Shown in pieces: positions 1 through 9,327 of a stretch of DNA of 56,568 nt; the stretch's first letter is position 1, and each line of letters opens with the position of its first letter. Source of the stretch: Zelonia costaricensis (taxonomy: Eukaryota > Euglenozoa > Kinetoplastea > Trypanosomatida > Trypanosomatidae). The notes below the pieces were generated by a model, which saw only the letters and a program-made list of their open reading frames with translations, ran no database searches and was not told where the DNA came from. The translations under genes were made by a program, and so were the position numbers. The stretch spans positions 1 through 56,568 of the forward strand of contig JASAOO010003409.1 in assembly GCA_030849075.1 (NCBI GenBank), read 5' to 3'.

Positions 1-1380
1 CGACCCACCATAACAGTTCAAGCACCACGCACCAGGCTCCACATTCGCGGCGGCTTAGACGCGCCCGCAAAGCCGAAAGCGCCAATCTGGCGCTCTCCCC
101 TTCCTGTAACCGAGCGGCGCGAAACCAGAGTACCACCGCAAACCATCCGTTCACAACCAGTTTCCAACCGCGCCGCCGAGGCGCGACCCTTCACGGAACC
201 GCCGAAGCTCTCTTCCCCCCCCCCCCCCACGCTCCAACCCTTGTGCCCAAACCTCGAGATTCAGCAGCGCTGACACAGGAGACAGAAGTGGTGCCGGGCA
301 TTCGCCAGCACCTCCCCCTCACCAAACGGACCACACCCACAACCCTCTAAAACCACGGAAAAGGAGCCTGGCCCGCTACGACAGATTTCGCCTCGGGCGG
401 CGCGCTTTTGGACCCGGAGGCCCTGCCAGTCCCGCAGGCCGGCTCCCTGGGCACCCTCAAAAAAGCTTGGCTGTGTCGCACCAACCCCGCCGTGATCACT
501 CGCAGCGTGCACATACGCATTCGAAGTAGCGTTGTCCTGGGTTCGCGACTGCACCGGCGCAGACCAGTACAAACCGTGGCAGGGCCCTCAAACGACACAC
601 CAAGCGAGCGCGACCCCCCACCCCACACCGCAACACCCCGTGGGCCCCGAAGTCCTCAGTGAAGAACTCGCAGCGGACCGCATCCCACACACACACCGCA
701 CCCAGCACGCGGGGACAATCATCGCCGCAGGGAAAACCCATTAGAATCGCCAGATTCAACAGCTCTAAACCGCCCCGGCGTCCACAAAAGCAGCCATCTT
801 TAAAGAGGGAGCCCCAACCCAACAGCCCGCCGGGGATTCCCGGGAGCCGCCGCCTTTTCGCAAGTACAGGCACCACCGCCGAAGCCGCAAAAGCCCCTCA
901 CCCTGCAGCCATGGAAAGCGACCCCGCGAGCCGCGTTCAACAAGGGCGTTTTGCGAGACCGCTCCAATACTGCCAGCAAAGGCGAGTTCCGTGATCGAAA
1001 ACTGGATCCTCGACTGTGACGCAGACGACACCCGCGCCCCTTGAGGGGGTAAGGGTGGTGGCGCGAGCACAAAAAGCAAGCAATACATGATCAGTGGGTT
1101 GAGTTGGTGACACGGGCTGTTTTGAAAAGGGAACAGCACCTACCCTTGCAAACGCCGCCTGTCGGTTCTGGCGCCCCCGACTCGGGGTGAAACCTGCACC
1201 CCGCCCCCTCCCCCTTGCCCGAGCAAACACCCTGGTCTTTTGGAACAACGCAGCCGCGCGACCTACGAACTACTCCCGCACGAAATCCCCCCTGAAAAAA
1301 AACCACGCACCTGGTCGTGCCCTCACAGGCCCCCCCGCCGCAGCGAAACCTTGAGGATTAGCGTCAAGCCGAGGCGGGTA
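1..1380. promoter_or_regulatory. Left arm of putative divergent strand-switch region, C/A-rich, no gene
   Basis: No credible gene is seen. Open frames occur on both strands but look like by-products of high GC: no family motif, no polypyrimidine-AG signal and no typical start. The + strand is C- and A-rich (the first 60 nt have 24 C and 12 G) and carries a run of 14 C at 215-228. The bias ends at about 1350-1400, where the sequence becomes G-rich. A minus-strand unit would be expected to read leftward out of the window from here. In L. major, divergent strand-switch regions with long G/C tracts are Pol II start sites (established knowledge); applying that here is inference. Confidence 0.5.
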
Positions 1381-4300
1381 GAAAGCACTAGAAAACCGGA
1401 AGGTGTTGCCAAGGGGGACGGTTGGTGGCCGGGGTGGATGGGTGGCGCTACGGGGTTCGCGGCGGCGTGGGGTTCGCGAGCCGGGCCTTCTAGGAATCGC
1501 AGCGTCCTGGCCTCTACACGGCGTGAAAGCCCCGCACCAGTTTGCCACTGCCGTCGCAGTTCTGTGGGTTGGCGAGGCCTCTTTTTGATTCCGCTGCGGC
1601 TGAGGCCGCCGTGTGCGCAAAGCCTGCTCCTTGCGGTGCCACGTCGTGGGGTCGGATTCTCCTTGACGGTGATCGCTGGGTTCTGCCTCTCTGCAGGGGG
1701 GATTGGGTTCGGCGACCAGCCCGTTGCGGTATGACGCCCCCTCTCTGCTGTTCCTTGACCCCGCGGGGGTGGTTCTGTCGGGGGGGGGGGGTTTGCCGGT
1801 GCGCCGGGCCGCGTTGCGCCGTTTGATCCGCCTTTGGGCACCGGCGGGGTGGGGGGGGGGGGGCGGCGACATTTTATTTGTCTTCTAGACGGTGCTGGTG
1901 GTGTGTTTCATGTAACCAGCCGCGTCATCTCCACAAAATTGCCAGGCGACGGCGCGGCGGCATCCGGTGACTCTGTTACTCGGCCGCCTTGTTTCTGCCT
2001 CTTGTTGCGGCCCCCGCGCACATCGTCCAAGAGGACAATGCCCTCAGGGCCGTCGTTTTGACGGGGGTTTGGATGGACCGGATCGCCGTGCCGCAACCCG
2101 CGATGAAAACCCTGGTTCCCTGTTGCCACTAACTGTGGCGTGGAAGGTGTCGCACGGCGCAAGCGCGTCAGGGACACCCGGCCGCAAGACCGCGGCTTAA
2201 ATGGCGCGCGGGGGCGATTGCCTTCAGCCAGCGTTCCGGCCACCAAAGTGACTAGGCCGCACTGGTATTCGGCCCCGCTGCTTCTACCCACCGCCGCCCC
2301 GCCACCTGTCCGCCTTTTTTTTTGCCCTGCTCGGAGTCCCGGCACCGGCCCCGCACCTCTGTGCGTCGGAAAATGATGGCGGTGCTGGAGAAAGAACCTG
2401 AGCGTGCCCAATTCAAACCTTACCTCGCTAAGGAGCGCATTCGACGGAAAACAGTTGGTCGGGTGCAGTTCTGGGATCGGTACGCACGGGGACTTCCTGG
2501 TTTGGCCGCCCCGTGTCGTCCCCGTCTTGGGGGCCAGGGCTTTGCTTCTCCTGATGTTGACTGGGCTCCTGGCCCGTTATAAAAGAAGCGAGTCAAGTCG
2601 GTGAATGCCGCCTTGGACCGTTTGTAGGGCCACGCGTGGGCACAGCGCTCTGGGCTGCGGCACAACGTCCGGAAGCGTAGGGAAACCAAGGGCGATACCA
2701 TTATCTCTCGTTGCAACTCTTGTGCTGTCGGGGGCGGTGGGTGGCTGATGCCAGGAAAAACCACCCGGGGATAAACGCGCCCAGCAAGGTGGCGTCGCGA
2801 AGAGGAGACAAACCTGCCAACAGCCACCACACTTTGCGGGAAGCGGAACCTTGCCAGCCTGCGCGGTATTTCTGCGTTAGTAGGGTGGGGGGCCCCTCAG
2901 CTCTCCTGCAGGGTTTGGGGGCAACTCGGGAAACCAAGTTTGTGTGGCTCCCGTTCTCCACGGCCCCGCAGCTAGAGACCGCTGCGCGTTTGTTGAAGTG
3001 CCTCTGTTCTACTGGACGTGACGCAAGTTGCGTTGCGCTACGCGCTGCCGAGTCCCAGGCTGGTGGGGTGGCCAGGGCGTTTGGCGCGGGGTTTTGAGAC
3101 GCTGGCGCCGGGGAAATTCGACAACACAGTGCCGACCTCACATTTTCGTCGGGGACCGGGGGTGCAAGTTGAAGTGGGGGGGGGCGGGTTATTGCTTGTA
3201 CCATGGCCTTCACTTCCATCTTTGTCGTCGACGGGGGTGGGGGGCGCGGCTCCGGCGCTTTGGCGCGGGTTCCGCGCTGGAAAGTGGATGGGTGGTTGCA
3301 CGGCGTGCTTTACAGATGGGGCTCGGGTGCGGTGCGAGCTTGGTGCGTTTTGGAGGCGTTTGTCTTGCTGTCAGGGGCCGGAGCTAAACTGCGCGTGTTG
3401 TGACCGGCTGGGGGGTGGAGCTCTCTCTCGCAACAAACGTCTTGCACACCTGGTTTTTCTGCGCTGTGGCCGTTGTGGTGGCTTTGGTAACGGTTGCGGG
3501 CTTGCGGTGAGGCGTGCGCAGGGCGGGTGGTGGTGCCGCCTCTGTCGCCGCGGCGTAGTTGCCTGGCCGGGGTGGACGGGCGAGGGGCGGGGGATGCAGG
3601 TTTGCCAGCCCAGCGCGACGTTGGGTTCGGGCGGGGGGCGTTTGGGCAATGGGGTGATCCCGGTTCTTTCAGACCGCTGGTCGGCCTAGGTGCGGTGGGG
3701 GGGATAATCCTCCTTTTCGAGGGGTGCGCCTTCCTGATCAAATTGTCTCGCGGCACAGGGCGGCGAGTCGCGAGCTGTGGTGGGCTGTGCGCTGGAGGGA
3801 ACTGTGCTGGGTAGGGTCAGACTCCAGCCCCAGCAGCGGGCTGCCACGAGGGGCGCACTCGGCGAGGTGGCAGCTGGGTGGCCGCTTTGTGTCAGGTCAG
3901 GGGGACGAAAGGGGCCTGTTAGCCTGAATCTGACTGTGGATGTTTGGGGTGAACTGTGTCCCTTGGAGGGGGGGGGATCACTTTTTGCTGCTCTCAGATG
4001 CAACGCGAGATCGAAAAGCGGGGCCTGGACGTCTGCAGCGGGCGTCTGTTGTTGACGCAATTCAAAAGCGCTCTCTGCGAGCATCGTTCCGTCTCGTAAG
4101 GCTTCAGGTGACTCCTTGGCACAGTGGGCAGTGGAATCGCTTCGCTATCTCGAATGCGCGCCTTGTCGAGGTGCGGCTTCGCAGCGCTCTGTGGGCCTTC
4201 ATTTGTACGAAAAAAAGTACCTGAGTCTTCCAAGCTCTGCTGGCCACTCTAGGCCCGAGGTGCAGGGCGGTGTGAGCCGCCATGAGGGCAGCACACGTCA

Positions 4301-4390
4301 CACGAACGGCGCGCAAGGCTGTTTTCATGCATCGCGAAGACGTGGCAAGGTGCGCAGGCGGGGGCTGTGCTGGGTGGCGGCAGGCGTCTC
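1381..4390. promoter_or_regulatory. Right arm of putative divergent strand-switch region, G/T-rich with G tracts
   Basis: About 3 kb without a supported gene. The + strand is G- and T-rich over most of its length (3481-3540 has 30 G and 13 C), although 1900-2350 is more mixed. G runs lie at 1780-1791 (12), 1851-1863 (13), 3176-3184 (9) and 3968-3976 (9). No C/T tract followed by AG of the kind that precedes the genes below is obvious until about 4390. The arrangement mirrors the left arm and suits a rightward Pol II start feeding the + strand array that begins at 4566. It could also act as a replication origin; nothing visible separates these. Confidence 0.5.
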
Positions 4391-4565
4391 GAATTCTCTT
4401 CACCTTTTTCAACTTGACAATTCTCTCATCCACTTCCCTTCGCCTGTGTCGATCTCATGCCGGAGCAGCGTAGCTGAGGCCACCCTGCCTTTGACTCCGG
4501 CACTTACACTCGCATTAGCTTCTGCACCGTCCGCGACAGCGCCACTTGAACGCCATTTTGCAACC

Positions 4566-5645
4566 ATGCCGAGAGTATCGACGGTTGTGCCGGCGGTTGT
4601 GGTGCCGGTCGTCGTTGCCGTAGCTGCCGGCGCCTACATTCTCACCTCTGTTTGCCTCATGAAGGGGTCTATTCGCAGCAAGGCAAACAAGGAACGCCTT
4701 AGGGAGAGGTTTCCCTACCCTCTCACCAACATCGGCCACCGCGGTGGCTCGCTTCTCGGGCCAGAGAACACGATGCACACTTTTATGCGAGGCGTCAGGG
4801 AGGGCTCGTGCGACATGCTGGAGCTCGACGTCCGTGCTTCAAAGGATGGCCAAATTGTAGTCTGCCACGACCACGGGCTCGTCCGCACGTGCGGCCCCGC
4901 ATATGCTGCAGTGTCCATCTCTGACATTGTGGTCGGTCCTGATCCGTCCGAGACACTCCCGCAGAGTCAACGGGTGATTGAGCTCGAGTTTAAGACGCAC
5001 GACACGAAGGCATTTGAGGCGTCTAGTGAGATACCTGTCGACAACACGACGAGGCTCTGCCTGCTGAGTGAGGTGTTCGAGAAGCTGCCGTCCACACCGC
5101 TGCACGTCGACATCAAGGACGCCGGCAAAGAATTCGTCACTGCGGTGCTCGACCTCATTGCCCAATACCACCGCGAGAGCATCACTTTTGTAGGAAGCAG
5201 CAACCAACCCAATCAGCAGTTTATGAATGAGTACTTCGCCACCAAGGGGGTTGAGACGCGGAAGCGATACCGCGTGTTTGGCGGACCGCGCGACTTTTTC
5301 CGCACCTACCTTCTCTTTTACACCGGTCTCTTGCCCTACAGCGATGTAAACTTCGACGTTTTCTCAATTCCTGTTTTCACGAGCACGATGCGCAGCCAAG
5401 CAGCCGTGGCCTTCGGCAGCTTTTACGCATCTGTCGGCGCATTTCTGTTCACTTCACCGTTGTTGTGGTGCTACCTAAAGAGCCGAGGAATTGCGGTCAT
5501 CGCCTGGAACTTCAACGACGAGGCTGACATCGTCGAGGCACTGCAATATCCGTTTAACGGACTGATGTCCGACGACCCCATTAAGCTCCACCGAGTGATA
5601 GGCGCCAATAAAAAGCTGTCGCGGCTTGACCTTCTCGGCTCTTGA
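4566..5645 (+). CDS. Glycerophosphodiester phosphodiesterase family protein (GDPD1/GDPD3-like lysophospholipase D), membrane-anchored
   Basis: 359 residues. Probably hydrolyses lysophospholipids or glycerophosphodiesters at an internal membrane. A hydrophobic N-terminal segment (residues 7-30) is a likely membrane anchor. The metal-dependent GDPD core follows: HRGG at 58-61, ENT at 67-69, ELD at 86-88 and HDH at 101-103, all catalytic or metal-site motifs. The C-terminal part (SRGIAVIAWNFND, then GLMSDDPIKL) and the GLLPY segment resemble animal GDPD1/GDPD3 (GDE4/GDE7). The ATG at 4566 has an ACC context and follows a C/T-rich stretch ending in AG at 4467-4468. The frame stays open further upstream to about 4116, but that part has no family similarity. 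First gene after the strand-switch region. Confidence 0.85.
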   Translation: MPRVSTVVPAVVVPVVVAVAAGAYILTSVCLMKGSIRSKANKERLRERFPYPLTNIGHRGGSLLGPENTMHTFMRGVREGSCDMLELDVRASKDGQIVVCHDHGLVRTCGPAYAAVSISDIVVGPDPSETLPQSQRVIELEFKTHDTKAFEASSEIPVDNTTRLCLLSEVFEKLPSTPLHVDIKDAGKEFVTAVLDLIAQYHRESITFVGSSNQPNQQFMNEYFATKGVETRKRYRVFGGPRDFFRTYLLFYTGLLPYSDVNFDVFSIPVFTSTMRSQAAVAFGSFYASVGAFLFTSPLLWCYLKSRGIAVIAWNFNDEADIVEALQYPFNGLMSDDPIKLHRVIGANKKLSRLDLLGS

Positions 5646-6033
5646 GGACCAGCTTGCTCCACGGTTGCCCGCCATGTATCTCCTCTTTGTGAACAACCAC
5701 AACAAAAATGAGGTAGCTCTCTTTTCTTCCTCAGGCACCGGTACTTGGGAATGCTGATGCTTGACTGCGCCTCAAAAGATAAATAAGAGAGCCGCGGTCG
5801 AGGGCGACAAAAGTGGCGGCTCGTGTGACGTGGTCCGTCTCCGAGTCACAGTGCACAAGGAGCCGCATCCATCTTCGACTGCCGCTCTTTTCCACGAGCC
5901 GTTTCGGGAGAGAATGGTCTTGACGAAAAAGATGTTCTTTCGTGCGTTTGCCGCTGTCATTCATTCTCTTTTTTTCCTCTTCATCACTGCCCCTTGTCCC
6001 GGCGCTCACAGATTCGCGCCTGAGGCTGTGACA
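5646..6033 (+). other. Intergenic region with trans-splice signal
   Basis: Spacer between the GDPD and TMEM50-like genes. A pyrimidine-rich tract at about 5958-6003 is followed by AG at 6010-6011, a likely spliced-leader acceptor, which would leave a 22-nt 5' UTR for the next gene. The reading frame of the next gene is open back to 5761, but the acceptor argues that this extension is untranslated. Nothing else recognised. Confidence 0.5.
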
Positions 6034-6459
6034 ATGGCCTTCCGTCGACCCACCATGATCGTCGCCTCTGGCATGGTGTTCTGCGCCGCACTCCTCGTCT
6101 TCGCGGATGGCGCGGTGGCAGCAAGCCAGGTTGCGCAGCCGTACAACTATCTCATGTGGCTGCCTATGCTCGTGGGACTGCTGGGCAGCTTTGTTTTGCT
6201 TTTTGTGAAACCGGCGCGTGTGCTCAGCGCGGACCCAGACATGGACGATGAAGATGCTATCAAGAAGGACAAGGGCGTCTTCTTCGTCGGCACGCTACTC
6301 CTCTTCACCTCCATCTGCATCGCGGTATGGAAGATGGTGGATCCTTATGGAAACAAAGGAGACGCGTGGCCGGGAGCCGCGCTCATCGTGCATTCGTTGC
6401 TTCTTCTGCTTATGAACAGCACCCTTTTTATTGCTCGTGCCCAGCACGATGAGGACTGA
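6034..6459 (+). CDS. UPF0220/TMEM50-like four-TM membrane protein
   Basis: 141 residues with four hydrophobic segments, at about 9-24, 40-58, 80-99 and 112-134. They are split by an acidic, charged loop (DPDMDDEDAIKKDKG, 67-81). The second half, with a GVFFVGTLLLFTS helix, a short polar turn, then a PGAA-led helix ending FIARAQ, follows the layout of the TMEM50A/B family (UPF0220), whose second half is a helix, a YPG turn and an N-rich helix. Family function is poorly known; animal members are ER/endosomal membrane proteins. The ATG at 6034 lies 22 nt after a strong polypyrimidine-AG. Family assignment is from remembered pattern only. Confidence 0.65.
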   Translation: MAFRRPTMIVASGMVFCAALLVFADGAVAASQVAQPYNYLMWLPMLVGLLGSFVLLFVKPARVLSADPDMDDEDAIKKDKGVFFVGTLLLFTSICIAVWKMVDPYGNKGDAWPGAALIVHSLLLLLMNSTLFIARAQHDED

Positions 6460-6828
6460 GAACGCTTGACTCAACGAAGCAACAACAGAGGCGCAACCGC
6501 ACTTCCCTTCCCGAGCCACCAGTCTATGCAAACCGTCTGCAGCAGTGGAGAAAGACGACAATATGTGCCCCAGCACGTGCAGCTTTTTTTTTTCCTGCAA
6601 GCGTAAAGAGTCGAGCTTGTACGATGTCTGTTCCATTGTGCTCCACTCTGTGCTCCACCTTCTGCTCACTCGTCGCCTTTCAACCAACCGTCGCGCCACC
6701 CCCTGACACCCTGCAGCTCAAAGTGAGTTACTCAAGACAAGTGCGTGCGCGCATGCGTGCAAGCGCTGGCTCATAGCCCGGGTCCCCTAAAGCTGGCCAC
6801 CAAAGCCAACATTAGAAAAGCAGCAAAA
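6460..6828 (+). other. Intergenic region with two candidate acceptors
   Basis: Spacer before the CEP76 gene. A T-rich tract at 6583-6597 ends near CAAG at 6599-6601. A second, longer C/T-rich stretch (about 6628-6712) ends in GCAG with AG at 6715-6716, which is the better-placed spliced-leader acceptor for the ATG at 6829. No other element recognised. Confidence 0.45.
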
Positions 6829-8712
6829 ATGAGCGCATCACTCGGCGCCAGCCAGGTCTCGCCGGAGAGCTTGAAGTCGATGAAGGCAGCCATTCACTCG
6901 TTTCTAGAAGAAACCAGTGTCTACGACTCCATTCGGGATATCGTTGACGCGTACGTCGGCGAGCATGGCGAGGAAAACGCCGCCGGCGAAAACCCTAGCG
7001 CTATCATGAAGATTGTGAAGGAGAAGGGCATTCTTCAAGAGCTAGTGAGTCAGATTCAGACTCGCCCTTCCGTCGGCGCGGCCCCGTCCATCAGTGTGCC
7101 GAGTGACGGACGCTACTACCTTCTCGTGCGTCTAGCAGGCGGTCGCGCCTTTGTAGACAACGTCGATCTTGCCCACGCGACTGCTCAAAAGCGCTCCGTT
7201 GTGTTTGCAGCCCACTTCGGGAGCCAGCGGTACCGCTCTGCGCTCAAACCATGTAGCACTGACCCTTGCTTTAATGACGAATTTCTCTTCGAGGTCGACG
7301 CTACCGGCTTTGGCTTCAGCGACACCGACCTGATTGAAGTCTCCACGCCCTTTCACATTGCCGTCCTTCGCGAGGACACTCAACTGAATGTGGCCGAGCT
7401 GCTTGGCGAGAACATTATAGAGTGGCGCAAGGTTCTGAAGACGGGCTACCTTGGTCTGACGGTGGAGCTCTGCGGCCGGAACGCCGGTGTGCCGGCCGGT
7501 ATAATAGACTTGCAGATGGAGCTCGTGTCCAAGAAACGCATCCGATATCGGGATGAGGACATTGCCGCACGCGTGGAGCAGCAGCGCGTCGCTGTCACAA
7601 ACGCCGACAGGGAGTTTCTTGTGTACTCGCGGCGGTGGTGGGCAGAGTATCAAAGCCAGCGTCCCACGCACCGCGAGCGAAAGGTGAGGCTGTTCGCCTC
7701 CACCTCGACAGGGCGAATGGTGCCAGTCACCCACTTTGTCTCTCCCGTGCAGGCCGAGCTTGGCCTCGACTCACCGCAGGAGGCTGCCCGCTTCGTCTCC
7801 CTGCTACGGGTAGCGGCGGAAGGCGAGGGCGGCGTTGGTCCTGTGGGCGGCGAGGGCGGCGGCTGGCTATCCCCTTTCGTCTTTCTCTCTCAGCGGCAGG
7901 GACCATCGTGCAATCATGCGGCGCTGCTGTGCTCTCTCTTGCTCGGCTTCGGCCTCGACGCGTACTGTGCTGTTGGGTCGTGTCACGGCGGCGAGACTGG
8001 CGTCTTTGTCGTGACGCGGTCCGTCGACGCCCGGGGCGCCGCCAAGGTGACGGTGTGGAATCCGGCGTCGGGGGAGCGGACGACGCCGAGCGAGCAGGCG
8101 GTGTTTGCGACGGTGGACTGCCTCTTCAACAACAAGTCACTCTTCGCCAACTGCCAGGCCTCGAACAGCCTCGTCGCGGTTTCCTTCGACTGCCACAACG
8201 AAGAGCTTTGGAAGCCACTGAATGTGCTGAAGCTGCGGATGGTGCCACGCTACCCCGCGCCTCCGCTCCTCTTCGAGTCGCAAAGCGGTCCGCCGCAGGA
8301 ACGTGCACTGGAGGTTCAGCTCCGCGCGGCCATTGTGTCGTATCGCGACGCGTTTGGGGTAATGACGGCGTTCGACAACGTGGTCTCGTACGTTCTGTCC
8401 CAAGCGCTTGCGCTGTACGAGCGCCAGCAGTGCGAGGGGTGTGCAGAGAGCTTCACGTTTTTCCAGGAATCGGTGAAAGGAACGCTCGGGGCTGGCAAGA
8501 CGTTCAAGGCGATTCCCGTGAACGTTTCGTACCTCGACGTCGGAAGTGTGATGGACGTCGTGCGCGCCGCTTCTGTCGGCCGCGAAATTCTGGATACCAT
8601 CGCGGACAGCGCCAGGTTCGCCGCGCGCGTGAAGGCGTTTCGCTTTCCCGAGGGCGTCTCTTCTGTGTGGGTGATGATTGCGGTGAGCTACAACGCAAGC
8701 ACCACCACGTAG
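6829..8712 (+). CDS. CEP76: Centrosomal protein CEP76 homologue
   Basis: 627 residues, close to the length of animal CEP76 (about 659). Collinear similarity is visible throughout. There is a helical N-terminus (residues 10-77). A C2-type domain starts at RYYLLVRLAGGRAF (95-108) and runs to NIIEWRKVL and GLTVELCG (195-216). A linker FLVYSRRWWAEYQSQRPTH (263-281) matches one of the best-conserved CEP76 segments. The transglutaminase-like fold is marked by CNHAALLCSLLLGFGLDAY (361-379). The C-terminus, around FRFPEGVSSVWVMIA, also matches. In animals CEP76 restrains centriole reduplication; here a basal-body role is inferred. The ATG at 6829 follows the acceptor at 6715-6716. A 392-codon frame overlapping 7635-8813 is a shadow of this GC-rich gene. 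Confidence 0.9.
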   Translation: MSASLGASQVSPESLKSMKAAIHSFLEETSVYDSIRDIVDAYVGEHGEENAAGENPSAIMKIVKEKGILQELVSQIQTRPSVGAAPSISVPSDGRYYLLVRLAGGRAFVDNVDLAHATAQKRSVVFAAHFGSQRYRSALKPCSTDPCFNDEFLFEVDATGFGFSDTDLIEVSTPFHIAVLREDTQLNVAELLGENIIEWRKVLKTGYLGLTVELCGRNAGVPAGIIDLQMELVSKKRIRYRDEDIAARVEQQRVAVTNADREFLVYSRRWWAEYQSQRPTHRERKVRLFASTSTGRMVPVTHFVSPVQAELGLDSPQEAARFVSLLRVAAEGEGGVGPVGGEGGGWLSPFVFLSQRQGPSCNHAALLCSLLLGFGLDAYCAVGSCHGGETGVFVVTRSVDARGAAKVTVWNPASGERTTPSEQAVFATVDCLFNNKSLFANCQASNSLVAVSFDCHNEELWKPLNVLKLRMVPRYPAPPLLFESQSGPPQERALEVQLRAAIVSYRDAFGVMTAFDNVVSYVLSQALALYERQQCEGCAESFTFFQESVKGTLGAGKTFKAIPVNVSYLDVGSVMDVVRAASVGREILDTIADSARFAARVKAFRFPEGVSSVWVMIAVSYNASTTT

Positions 8713-9327
8713 CCCGGGGCCTCGTACCCCGGGCTCGCGGGCGCGAAGGCACCGCCGCACGAAATCTGCTGAGTAGGATTGGGCCTGTTTCCTCACGCGT
8801 CGCGTGTTCATAGACCTGACACCACTGATGCTACCCATATCAATTTCGAATCACAACAGAGTCAGTGAGCACGAGCCATTACACTCACCGGGCAAAAAAC
8901 CTCTAGCCGCCAGTTGTTTGTGTTTACGGCAACCACAAAGCAAAGGAGGTGTGGTGCGAGATCGAGGAGACGCCTTTTTCCGAGGCTAGCGGGCCGAGCA
9001 AGGTCGGGGCTCCTGCCTTCTCGCGACCGTGCCAGTCGCCACTGCCACGGCATGCTTCAAAGCCCTCCGTGCTTCCTGAGACATGGGCGCAGCGTGCGGC
9101 CTCCCCTTGCTTTTCGGCTGCGCATGATCGTGACGTCATCTTCAAAGGGCGCTTCCGCCAACCTCCTCTTCCCCTCCCTTCATTCACCTTCCCTCCTCCC
9201 CTGTCCGGGGCACGCGTCCTTGGACTCCACTGCCGTTGGCCGATTCGCGTCCCTTTTGCGCTCTCCAAGGAGTTGGCAAAGGTGTACATTGTCCATTCTC
9301 AATCCCAGAGCTAGTGACCGCTTTCAG
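8713..9327 (+). other. Intergenic region with trans-splice signal
   Basis: Spacer before the helicase. A C/T tract at about 9166-9207 is followed by the first AG at 9268-9269, with no ATG between that AG and 9328. This fixes the helicase start at 9328 although its frame is open back to 8914. Nothing else recognised. Confidence 0.5.

Noticed and set aside
1..60. Possible telomere or subtelomere at the window start
   Set aside because: No TTAGGG/CCCTAA repeats or subtelomeric repeat blocks seen; strand-switch composition explains the region better.
1240..1872. Overlapping frames of 164-200 codons on both strands near the skew switch
   Set aside because: Long frames on both strands at once are a product of high GC; the translations are low-complexity Pro/Arg/Gly.
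3018..3689. 223-codon + strand frame in the G/T-rich arm
   Set aside because: Composition-driven (Gly/Arg/Trp/Cys-rich), overlapping frames of similar length on both strands, no domain and no splice signal before it.
4116..4565. N-terminal extension of the GDPD gene by 150 codons
   Set aside because: Lies before the likely spliced-leader acceptor (4467-4468), has no similarity, and the hydrophobic anchor begins right after the ATG at 4566.
7635..8813. 392-codon + frame overlapping CEP76
   Set aside because: Arg-rich shadow frame of a gene with strong homology in the other frame.
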